A model generated the notes under the pieces. That model searched no databases, was not told where the DNA came from, and saw only the letters and a program-made list of their open reading frames with translations. A stretch of DNA of 7,463 nt from T1Sed10-7 sp046483565 (lineage in GTDB: Bacteria > Actinomycetota > Nitriliruptoria > Nitriliruptorales > Nitriliruptoraceae). The translations under genes were made by a program, and so were the position numbers. The stretch covers positions 1 through 7,463 of the forward strand of contig JAWOCZ010000024.1 of assembly GCA_046483565.1 (NCBI GenBank), read 5' to 3'. Of this stretch, positions 1 through 5,495 are shown piece by piece (position 1 is the stretch's first letter; each line of letters opens with the position of its first letter).

Positions 1-185
1 CCGCGGTGCAGCTCAGCCTGCGGCTGCGGGAGGTCGACGACTTCGACGAGAACGCCCACCGCCTCCTGCTCACCGCGCTGAGCCGGCTCGGGGCCGTGAC
101 CGAAGCCGAGCGGGCGCACGAGGTGTTCGTCGCGGCGATGGCGGAACTCGGGCTCCCGGCCCCGGAGCTGGAGGCCTTCGGGTAG
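1..185 (+). CDS. C-terminal end of a probable BTAD-domain (SARP/AfsR-like) transcriptional regulator, partial
   Basis: Only the last 60 codons are visible. The reading frame starts at base 3 and ends at the TAG at 183-185. The peptide is helical and of TPR type. It has a DENAHRLLLTALSRLGAVTEAERAHEVF stretch in two parts (DENAHRLLLTALSRLG, then AVTEAERAHEVF) followed by MAELGLPAPELEAFG. This matches the usual end of bacterial transcriptional activator domains, where 'D..AHRLLM.AL...G...A...YE..R..L..ELG..P.PE' is the common pattern. In SARP and AfsR-like regulators this domain follows an OmpR-type DNA-binding domain, but that part would lie upstream and cannot be checked. It could also be another TPR protein such as a LuxR-type ATPase regulator. 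The stop codon lies inside the first copy of an imperfect tandem repeat. Coding status is secure; the family call is moderate. Confidence 0.55.
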   Translation, partial: AVQLSLRLREVDDFDENAHRLLLTALSRLGAVTEAERAHEVFVAAMAELGLPAPELEAFG

Positions 186-225
186 CCAGGCGTGCCGGAG
201 CTGGGTCTTCGGGTAGCCGGGTGAT
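162..225. repeat. Imperfect tandem direct repeat (two units of about 31-33 bp) spanning the stop codon of the regulator gene
   Basis: Unit 1 starts at 162 and unit 2 at 195. Both open with CCGGAGCTG (162-170 and 195-203). Both contain CTTCGGGTAGCC (176-187 and 207-218), with a 5-nt versus 3-nt spacer between the two identical blocks. Unit 1 carries the last codons and the TAG stop of the regulator gene; unit 2 is noncoding. It looks like a small local duplication that has since drifted. Confidence 0.7.
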
Positions 226-232
226 CCCGGTT
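215..232 (+). terminator. Possible weak terminator hairpin after the regulator gene
   Basis: CCGGG (217-221) pairs with CCCGG (226-230) around a TGAT loop. The stem extends by one G-U and one A-U pair to 215 and 232, giving 7 bp. It begins 29 nt after the stop codon. No T-tract follows, so it is not a classical intrinsic terminator. GC-rich actinobacteria often lack the T-tract, so this remains possible. Confidence 0.3.
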
Positions 233-250
233 CCGAAGGTTGTCTGAAGG

Positions 251-272
251 ATGGGCGCCAAGGTGCGCCCAT
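251..272 (+). promoter_or_regulatory. Perfect 8-bp inverted repeat enclosing the ribosome binding site and overlapping the cupin start codon
   Basis: ATGGGCGC (251-258) and GCGCCCAT (265-272) are exact inverse complements separated by six bases, CAAGGT. The loop holds the best Shine-Dalgarno match for the cupin gene (AAGG, 260-263, 7 nt before the ATG). The right arm runs into the ATG at 271-273. As RNA it would form a GC-rich stem hiding the first two bases of the start codon, with the ribosome binding site in the loop. As DNA it could be an operator for a dimeric regulator. The sequence alone does not decide between them. Confidence 0.5.
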
Positions 273-780
273 GCACACAGACACCTCCGACGCCCGAGCT
301 CCAGAGGTCATCGCACCCGGCTCGGGCCACCACCTCCACTTCCTCGACCACCTCGCGACCATCAAGGTCCGCGGCGGTGCCACGAGAGCGCTCAGCGTCG
401 TCGAGTTCGCCGCCCCGCGCGGTCTCGGTCCTCCGCTGCACCAACACCACGACGAGGACGAGCTGTTCGTGGTGCTGGAGGGGGAGATCGCGTTCCACAG
501 CGGCGACGACCGGCTCATGACGGGCCGGGGTGGGATCGCCTTCCTGCCCCACGGCCTCCCGCACACCTTCCAGGTGCAGTCACCGACCGCGCGGTTCGTC
601 TGCGTCACCGGCTCACGGGTCACCGCCCCACGGTTCGACCGGATGGTCACCGCGCTGGGCGTGCCGACATCGGAGGCGGTCCTGCCCGAGCCAGGCCCGA
701 TCGACCCGACCCATGTCGCCGACGTCTGTCTCGAGCACGGCATACAGATCCTCGGCCCGCCACCGGCGCCCCTGGACTGA
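271..780 (+). CDS. Small single-domain cupin protein (quercetin dioxygenase-like family)
   Basis: This 169-residue protein is one conserved beta-barrel cupin domain, probably metal-binding and cytosolic, as no signal peptide is seen. Cupin motif 1 runs over about residues 53-71: GPPLHQHHDEDELFVVLEG, with H57 and H59 as the HxH pair, E64 as the acidic ligand and G71 closing the motif. Motif 2 is at about 88-101 (GIAFLPHGLPHTFQ), with H98 as the fourth ligand and Q in place of the usual final Asn. The tail ends HGIQILGPPP, a pattern common in actinobacterial cupins of this size. The ATG at 271 has AAGG 7 nt upstream; the ATG at 251 is in another frame. Substrate and enzymatic activity cannot be told from sequence, because the family includes dioxygenases, isomerases and binding proteins. 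It probably shares a transcript with the lipoprotein gene 46 nt downstream, and its start lies in a strong inverted repeat. Confidence 0.85.
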   Translation: MHTDTSDARAPEVIAPGSGHHLHFLDHLATIKVRGGATRALSVVEFAAPRGLGPPLHQHHDEDELFVVLEGEIAFHSGDDRLMTGRGGIAFLPHGLPHTFQVQSPTARFVCVTGSRVTAPRFDRMVTALGVPTSEAVLPEPGPIDPTHVADVCLEHGIQILGPPPAPLD

Positions 781-794
781 CAGCCATCGGCCAC

Positions 795-814
795 GACGCA
801 CCCCGACGCACCCC
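795..814 (+). repeat. Two tandem copies of a 10-bp unit just upstream of the lipoprotein ribosome binding site
   Basis: GACGCACCCC occurs at 795-804 and again directly at 805-814. It sits immediately before the AAGGAG ribosome binding site (815-820) of the next gene. The match is exact, extending by one base to CGACGCACCCC. It may be a simple duplication or a small regulatory repeat. Confidence 0.6.
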
Positions 815-826
815 AAGGAGCGCACC

Positions 827-1444
827 ATGACTGCCACCCGCCCTCACCTCCACCGTCCGACCCCGATCCTGGCCGCCGCCGGCATGTTCGCTGGCCTGTT
901 CCTGCTCAACGGCTGCGCGGGCGGTGACCTCACCGCGGGCGACGCTGCCAGCGAGGCTGAAGCGGCCGAGGACGCAGACGCAGGAGACGACGCCAGCGCT
1001 GCGTCGTCGCCTGAGATGATCGAGGTCGAGATGGTCGACTTCGGCTACGTCGGCCTCCCCGCCTCGGTCCCCGCTGGGACGCAACTGACCGTCAGTAACC
1101 GGGCCGATGAGGAACTGCACGAACTGGTCGCGTTCGCACTTCCCGATGACGAGGAGCGCTCGGTCGAGGAGCTGACCGAGCTCGGTCCCGGTGAACTGGT
1201 CGCCGCGCTCGGGGAGCCCGTCACCGTCCTACTCGCCGAACCCGGTGGGCAGGCGATCCCAGCCGTTGGCGACGGCACCCTGTCGGCACCGGGGCGGTAC
1301 GCGATCATGTGCTTCATCCCCACCGGCGTGGAACCGAAGGTCTACCTGGAGGCCGCGGCGGCGACCGAGGAGGGCCCACCCCAGGTCCAGGGTGGACCCC
1401 CACACTTCGTCAACGGGATGTTCCGCGAACTCGTGGTCGAGTAG
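827..1444 (+). CDS. Secreted lipoprotein with a cupredoxin-like (blue-copper) domain
   Basis: This 205-residue protein has a lipoprotein signal: a basic N-terminus (R5, H7, H9, R10), a hydrophobic stretch at about 13-28 and the lipobox LNGC with C30 as the lipidated residue. An acidic, Ala-rich tether follows (about 34-65), so the protein should sit on the outer face of the membrane. Residues 66-205 form a beta-rich domain of plastocyanin/azurin type. Candidate copper ligands are H98 (ELHE), C162 (RYAIMCFIPTG), H193 and M198 (HFVNGMFRELVVE), the expected H...C...H....M order. Unusually, C162 and H193 are separated by a 30-residue acidic and Pro/Gly-rich insert where classical cupredoxins have only a few residues. 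The start is fixed by AAGGAG at 815-820, 6 nt before the ATG; the frame is open further upstream but inside the cupin gene. Role inferred: periplasmic-side copper binding or electron transfer. Confidence is high for the lipoprotein and good for the fold. Confidence 0.8.
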   Translation: MTATRPHLHRPTPILAAAGMFAGLFLLNGCAGGDLTAGDAASEAEAAEDADAGDDASAASSPEMIEVEMVDFGYVGLPASVPAGTQLTVSNRADEELHELVAFALPDDEERSVEELTELGPGELVAALGEPVTVLLAEPGGQAIPAVGDGTLSAPGRYAIMCFIPTGVEPKVYLEAAAATEEGPPQVQGGPPHFVNGMFRELVVE

Positions 1445-1483
1445 GGCTCTGGGCACGGCGGCGGACCGCTCCCCCAAGAGATA

Positions 1484-1537
1484 CGGGCTACCGCCCGATC
1501 CCCGTCGAGCCACCAGCGGTGACGCCGGGGCGTCGTC
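1484..1537. terminator. Candidate bidirectional terminator region between convergent genes
   Basis: The 91-nt gap between the lipoprotein and the convergent 113-aa gene holds two short GC hairpins. The first is CGGGC (1484-1488), loop TACC, GCCCG (1493-1497). The second is GACGC (1521-1525), loop CGGG, GCGTC (1530-1534), extendable outward to 1518 and 1537 with two wobble pairs; it touches the stop codon of the leftward gene. Neither has a T-tract. Position argues for termination; the structures alone are weak evidence. Confidence 0.35.
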
Positions 1538-1877
1538 AGCCGAGGCGGCCCTTCGGCCCATCCAGGACCACCTCGACGGGGGGGCCACCGGCGGCACGCT
1601 CGGCCGCCCGCAGGAACCGTGCGCGCGACCGTCGAGGCAGCCCGTCGGTGGAGAGGGTGATCTCAGCACCCGTCAGCACCTGTGGCGCGAAGACCTGCTC
1701 ACCGATCTGCACCCGTACCTGTGCGTCCGGGGCGCAATGCACCGTGCCGGCCTCTCGGTCGACGTCCGTGATACGCACACCGGACATCCGCACGTACCGC
1801 ACGTGGAGCGTCCGCTGTCCGGTCGCGCTCCAGACCCGGACCCGGTGATGCTTCGGTGGTTGGTTGCCCCTGAACAC
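1536..1877 (-). CDS. Hypothetical protein, 113 aa, basic, no recognised family
   Basis: I do not recognise this protein. It starts with GTG at 1877 behind a very good ribosome binding site (GAAGGAG at 1891-1885, 7 nt spacing) and stops with TGA at 1536-1538. It is rich in Arg, with no signal peptide and no membrane segment. Residues about 11-75 alternate polar and hydrophobic positions (for example HRVRVWSA, TLHVRYVRM, VRVQIGEQVF), suggesting a small beta-barrel or sandwich. Residues about 78-96 (GLPRRSRARFLRAAERAA) look like a basic helix, followed by a short strand (VEVVLDG). It has one cysteine, C48. It lies 90 nt downstream of the kinase stop on the same strand, as the last gene of the leftward block. 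The strong ribosome binding site and the plausible alternation of strand and helix support it as a real gene. A link to the kinase is positional only. Confidence 0.65.
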   Translation of the reverse strand: MFRGNQPPKHHRVRVWSATGQRTLHVRYVRMSGVRITDVDREAGTVHCAPDAQVRVQIGEQVFAPQVLTGAEITLSTDGLPRRSRARFLRAAERAAGGPPVEVVLDGPKGRLG

Positions 1878-1967
1878 CGCACCGCTCCTTCGCCGCCGAG
1901 GGCAGCAGGGTAGGCGGGCATGTGCCCCACCAACGCACCGGAGCGCCGGGCATCCTGCGCGGCTCGT

Positions 1968-3362
1968 TCAGTCCGGCCGACCGCTCGGTGGCAACCCCTG
2001 CAGCAGGAGTTCACAGGTACGCACCAGATCCTGGGCGACGGTGACCACCGAACGAGGCGAGATCGGGTGCTCCGCCCGGTGGCGCCACCGCTCAACCTCG
2101 GAGAGGATCGCTGCGTGGAGCTGAGCGGGTCCGGCGTCGGCAGGCAGACCCAGGCGCTCGGCGGCGGTTATCCCGCTGCCACCGAGCAACCGCAACGCCG
2201 CCGCCCTGTCGGCCTCTGGGAGCGGTACGGCGCCGTCGGCGATGCGTCGGCGCAAGGTGGCATCCGGGTCCTCGATCGGCCGTGCGACCGGGGCGAGGTC
2301 AGGCGGGCCGACGGCGGCGGTCGGCTCCATCTGCTCGATCGGCCGCAGCTGAGAGGGTCGTGTAACGGCGGCCGAACCCTCTGCCGCTCCCGCGCCCCCG
2401 GGTCGCATAAGCGGATCCGTTCGGGGCACGGCTGTCCCACCGGCGCCCTCGGTGATCGCAGCGACCCGGGGACCGAGCGTCGCACGGAGCCCTGAAGCCG
2501 TCAGCCAGCCCCGTCCGAGGGCGCCGGTGGCGGCTGAGGCGAGCGCGCTCGCGAACCCATCGGCCGTGGCGTAACGGTCGGCCGGCTCGGTGGCCAACGA
2601 GCGCATGACCACCTCGGCGAGGGCCGGTGGCACCTCCGGGCTCGCGCGGCGCAGGTCCTCGGGCGGTTCGTGCACCCGCTGGTACAAGGCTGCGATGGGG
2701 CTGGCCGCCGGGGGGAAGGGCAGGCGCCCCGACAACAGCCGGTACAGCGTCGAACCGAGGGCGTAGACATCAGTGGCCGGCGTGGCATCTTCCCCTCGCG
2801 CCTGCTCCGGTGCCATGTAGGACGGCGTCCCGAGCACCTGGCCCGCGACGGTGGCCATCGTTCGACCGCCGGTGAGCACCTTCGCGATCCCGAAGTCCGC
2901 CACCTTCAGCAGGGCACCGTCCTCGGCGAACAGGAGGTTCTCCGGCTTGATGTCACGGTGCAGCACGCCTCGTTCGTGCGCATGGTCCAGGGCGGCTGCG
3001 GTGACCAGAGCCACGGCACACGCGCCTGCCATGTCGATCCCGCGATCGGTGAACCGGTCCCAGACGGTGCCGCCGGACAGTTGCTCCATCACGAGCAGGC
3101 ACAGTTCGTCACGCTCGACGTAGTCGTACACCGGCACGATGTGGGGGTGGTCCAGGGAGCTGAGCAATCGCGCCTCGCCGACGAACCGGGACCGCACATC
3201 CGGGTCGTGCGCGAACGCTGCCGGCAGCCGCTTGATCGCCACCTCACGCCGGAGGTGTCGGTGCCGGCCGGCCAGCACGATGCCCCAGGCGCCGCGACCG
3301 AGCTCGCCGCCGATCTCGTACTCGGTCAGCGCGGCAGCGACGGAGGCGTGCTCGTCGCTCAC
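1968..3362 (-). CDS. Soluble Hanks-type serine/threonine protein kinase (PknB-like catalytic domain) with an unrecognised C-terminal region
   Basis: The 464-residue protein phosphorylates Ser/Thr on proteins. The kinase domain covers about residues 15-275. It has the Gly-rich loop GRGAWG (22-27), the ATP-anchoring K44 in VAIK, helix-C E63, the catalytic loop HRDIKPEN (135-142, catalytic D137), the DFG motif (156-158) and APE (184-186). The activation loop at 159-183 has several Thr (T164, T169, T171, T179) that could be autophosphorylated. All catalytic residues are present, so it should be active. Unlike PknB there is no transmembrane helix and no PASTA or other known sensor, so it should be cytosolic. 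A low-complexity linker (about 300-365) leads to a helical region (about 365-460). The GTG start at 3362 overlaps the TGA of the upstream Hsp70-like gene by four bases (GTGA), with no good ribosome binding site of its own, which points to translational coupling. Confidence 0.93.
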   Translation of the reverse strand: MSDEHASVAAALTEYEIGGELGRGAWGIVLAGRHRHLRREVAIKRLPAAFAHDPDVRSRFVGEARLLSSLDHPHIVPVYDYVERDELCLLVMEQLSGGTVWDRFTDRGIDMAGACAVALVTAAALDHAHERGVLHRDIKPENLLFAEDGALLKVADFGIAKVLTGGRTMATVAGQVLGTPSYMAPEQARGEDATPATDVYALGSTLYRLLSGRLPFPPAASPIAALYQRVHEPPEDLRRASPEVPPALAEVVMRSLATEPADRYATADGFASALASAATGALGRGWLTASGLRATLGPRVAAITEGAGGTAVPRTDPLMRPGGAGAAEGSAAVTRPSQLRPIEQMEPTAAVGPPDLAPVARPIEDPDATLRRRIADGAVPLPEADRAAALRLLGGSGITAAERLGLPADAGPAQLHAAILSEVERWRHRAEHPISPRSVVTVAQDLVRTCELLLQGLPPSGRPD

Positions 3363-5332
3363 GCGTCAGCGGGCAGCGGGACACAGTGATGGTTGGCGGG
3401 TTCGATGACCGCATGCTCGCCGTCGGCCGCGGTCACGCACACGGTGTCGGCTCCGGCGGGGCGGTTCGCGAGCTGGAGCTCTCCACCTGGCACGAAGGGC
3501 TGGGCATCGGTGAGCTCCCATGGGGATCGGTCGGCCGCGTTCGTGCCGACCTGCGCCGCGTCGTAGATGCCCCAGTAGAAGTGGGCGTGCGTCGCCGACG
3601 TATCAGGGACGAACCCGTCCGCCGTCCAGGTGATCAGCAACTCGCCACTATCGAGGGCGATGTCATCGATGGTGATACACGACCCGCCGTCGCACGCGGC
3701 AGGTGGAACCGTCGGGGCAACCGGCTCCTCGGGCACTGCGGGCTCCTCCGCCTCCTCGGGCTCCTCAGAGGGCTCCTCTGACTCCTCGCCACTGCCGTCC
3801 GCGGAAGCCTCCTCCACCGGGTCGACGACCGGCTCCGCTCCGTCGACCGGCTCCTCTTCCGCCTCGTCCGCTGGATCGTCCGTTGGATCGTCGACGGGAT
3901 CGACCGCGAACCCGGGCTCGTCCGTCCCGCTGTCAGAGAGGTTCGCCACGGCGAGCGCCCCGATGGCCAACAGGGCGACCAACCCGGCCGCGATCCAGCG
4001 GCCCCGACCTCTCGGGGCCGGTCGAGCTCGGTCGCCGCCGCCGATCGAGGCGAGCGCCGGCTCGGTCGGTTCGTCACGGACGGCATCCCAGGGCCCCGCT
4101 GCAGCGCTCGGGGAGAGCACACCGGTCGGCTCGCCGGCGACCGGCGTGCGACCCGTGTCCACCACCATCGTGTGGTCGGGATCGGCCGAAGCGGACCCGG
4201 TATCGAGCGCCGCGGTGGACGACGCGGCAGGAACGGCGCCCGGTGGTGGGGCGGGGACAGCGGCCTGGGTGCGGACAGCCGGACCCGTACGGGCGGCGCC
4301 GAGCGCGACCGAGTGCTTGGGGTGACTGTCGACCGCGACCGGGCGGCCGAGGGCCTCGGTGACCATCTGAGCGACCAGCGGGATGCGTGACGATCCCCCG
4401 ACCAGCAGCACCGCCGTCAGATCGCCCGCCGACAGGCCCGCGGAAGCGATGGCACGCCGCAACGCCCCCAAGGTGTCGTCCAGCGCAGGCCGCACCATCT
4501 GTTCGAGCTCATCGCGACGCAGTTCGATCTGGGTCTGGGTGCCTGGTAGCAGCACGGGGATGGCCACGGTGCGCTCGCTGGAGAGCGCTTCCTTGGCATC
4601 GACACATTCCTGACGCAGGCGTGCCACCGCCGCCACGACGTTGGCATCATCCGGGTCGAGGGAGGAGAAGGCGGCCCCGAGTTGACCGCTCACGGCGGCG
4701 AACACCGCCTCGTCGACATCGATGCCGCCGAGGTGCTCGATACCCTCCGGGACCCCGAGGAGCTCGAAACCCGGTCCGACTCGACGTACAACGGCCGCAT
4801 CGAAGGTCCCACCCCCGAGGTCGTACACGGCGACGGCAGCGCCGTCCTCGATGCGCGCATGCGAGGCGTAGTGCGCCGCCGCCGCAACCGGCTCGGCCAG
4901 CATCCGAGCAGCGCCGAGGTCGGCCAGGCGCATCGCCTGGTGGAACAGATCGAGCTTGTACGGACCCCAGTTGGCCGGATGGGTCGCCGTGATCGACGCT
5001 GGAGCAGTCCCCTGCTGCGCCGTGACCTGGTCGACGACCCACCGCAGGGTGCGTGCCATCAGGGCCTGCGGCGACATCGGACTGCCGGCGAGCAGGATGG
5101 GGGTGGGATCGCCGACCCGCCGCTTGAACTCGCGCGCCACGGCGGCCGGGTCGGTGAACGCACGACGGTTCGCGGCATCACCGACGAGCAGTGCGTCCGG
5201 CTCGCGCAGGTAGACCACCGTCGGGATGACGGCCGAACGGTTCCCGAGGGTGACGATCTCCGCGCGGCCGTTGCTGGAGACCGCCGCTGCGGTGTAGGTC
5301 GTACCGACATCGACACCGAGGTTGTAGGTCAT
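3359..5332 (-). CDS. Membrane-anchored Hsp70-family ATPase without a substrate-binding domain, with a Cys-containing outside domain
   Basis: This 657-residue protein begins with an Hsp70/actin-type nucleotide-binding domain (about 1-350). It has phosphate-1 GVDVGTTYT (6-14), K70 in EFKRRVG, E147 in AEPVAAAAHY, phosphate-2 DLGGGTFD (171-178) and the adenosine motif LLVGGSSRIP (309-318). These match the catalytic Lys, Glu, Asp and Thr positions of DnaK, so ATP hydrolysis is likely. The usual beta-sandwich substrate-binding domain is absent. A Pro/Ala-rich linker (351-445) leads, through basic RGRGRW, to a single transmembrane helix (about 446-464). Then come a very acidic Glu/Asp/Pro stalk (469-540) and a final domain (546-657) with C547, C552, C632 and C650. 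By the positive-inside rule the ATPase is cytosolic and the Cys domain outside. The ATG at 5332 follows AGGTGG closely. The gene is coupled to the kinase gene by a GTGA overlap. It is probably a signalling ATPase or receptor, not a general chaperone. Confidence 0.88.
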   Translation of the reverse strand: MTYNLGVDVGTTYTAAAVSSNGRAEIVTLGNRSAVIPTVVYLREPDALLVGDAANRRAFTDPAAVAREFKRRVGDPTPILLAGSPMSPQALMARTLRWVVDQVTAQQGTAPASITATHPANWGPYKLDLFHQAMRLADLGAARMLAEPVAAAAHYASHARIEDGAAVAVYDLGGGTFDAAVVRRVGPGFELLGVPEGIEHLGGIDVDEAVFAAVSGQLGAAFSSLDPDDANVVAAVARLRQECVDAKEALSSERTVAIPVLLPGTQTQIELRRDELEQMVRPALDDTLGALRRAIASAGLSAGDLTAVLLVGGSSRIPLVAQMVTEALGRPVAVDSHPKHSVALGAARTGPAVRTQAAVPAPPPGAVPAASSTAALDTGSASADPDHTMVVDTGRTPVAGEPTGVLSPSAAAGPWDAVRDEPTEPALASIGGGDRARPAPRGRGRWIAAGLVALLAIGALAVANLSDSGTDEPGFAVDPVDDPTDDPADEAEEEPVDGAEPVVDPVEEASADGSGEESEEPSEEPEEAEEPAVPEEPVAPTVPPAACDGGSCITIDDIALDSGELLITWTADGFVPDTSATHAHFYWGIYDAAQVGTNAADRSPWELTDAQPFVPGGELQLANRPAGADTVCVTAADGEHAVIEPANHHCVPLPADA

Positions 5333-5495
5333 CGGTCCACCTGGTCAGGGAAGGGCGCCGATCCTCGGCGGACATGCCAGCCGCGCACGATGAACCGATC
5401 GGGGCATCGAAGTCTCGTCCATGCGGCGATCCCTGTCCAGCAGGGACAGCCGCGCGCTCACGAGGTCGCCGGCTCGCTCCGCGTCGCGACGACGA
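5333..5495 (-). other. 163-nt intergenic gap upstream of the Hsp70-like gene
   Basis: This gap separates the antiporter stop from the Hsp70-like start. It is long enough to hold a promoter for the Hsp70-kinase pair, but I cannot point to convincing -35 and -10 boxes. The only clear structure is a small hairpin at 5433-5449. Confidence 0.4.
5433..5449 (-). terminator. Possible weak terminator hairpin after the antiporter gene
   Basis: CTGTCC (5433-5438) pairs perfectly with GGACAG (5444-5449) around a 5-nt loop, 46 nt past the antiporter stop in the leftward direction. There is an alternative pairing of CCCTG (5431-5435) with CAGGG (5441-5445). No T-tract follows. It could be a terminator, an mRNA-processing hairpin or chance. 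Confidence 0.25.

Noticed and set aside
530..826. ATG at 530 as an upstream start for the lipoprotein frame
   Set aside because: It would overlap most of the cupin gene and bury the signal peptide; AAGGAG at 815-820 and the lipobox at C30 fix the start at 827.
1920..2495. 191-codon open frame on the plus strand opposite the kinase C-terminus
   Set aside because: Low-complexity Arg/Gly-rich translation with no ribosome binding site, antisense to the kinase gene.
2670..3389. 239-codon open frame on the plus strand opposite the kinase
   Set aside because: Antisense to intact kinase motifs; no recognisable domain.
3630..4325. 231-codon Ser/Gly/Pro-rich open frame on the plus strand
   Set aside because: It is the mirror image of the Glu-rich stalk of the Hsp70-like gene, so the Ser-rich repeats follow directly from GAG codons read in reverse.
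5345..5422. Possible 25-aa leader peptide before the Hsp70-like gene (minus strand, ATG at 5422, AGGGA upstream)
   Set aside because: It ends 12 nt before the Hsp70-like start and has a tolerable ribosome binding site, but it has no hydrophobic, regulatory or repeated-codon character, and GC-rich DNA gives such short frames by chance.
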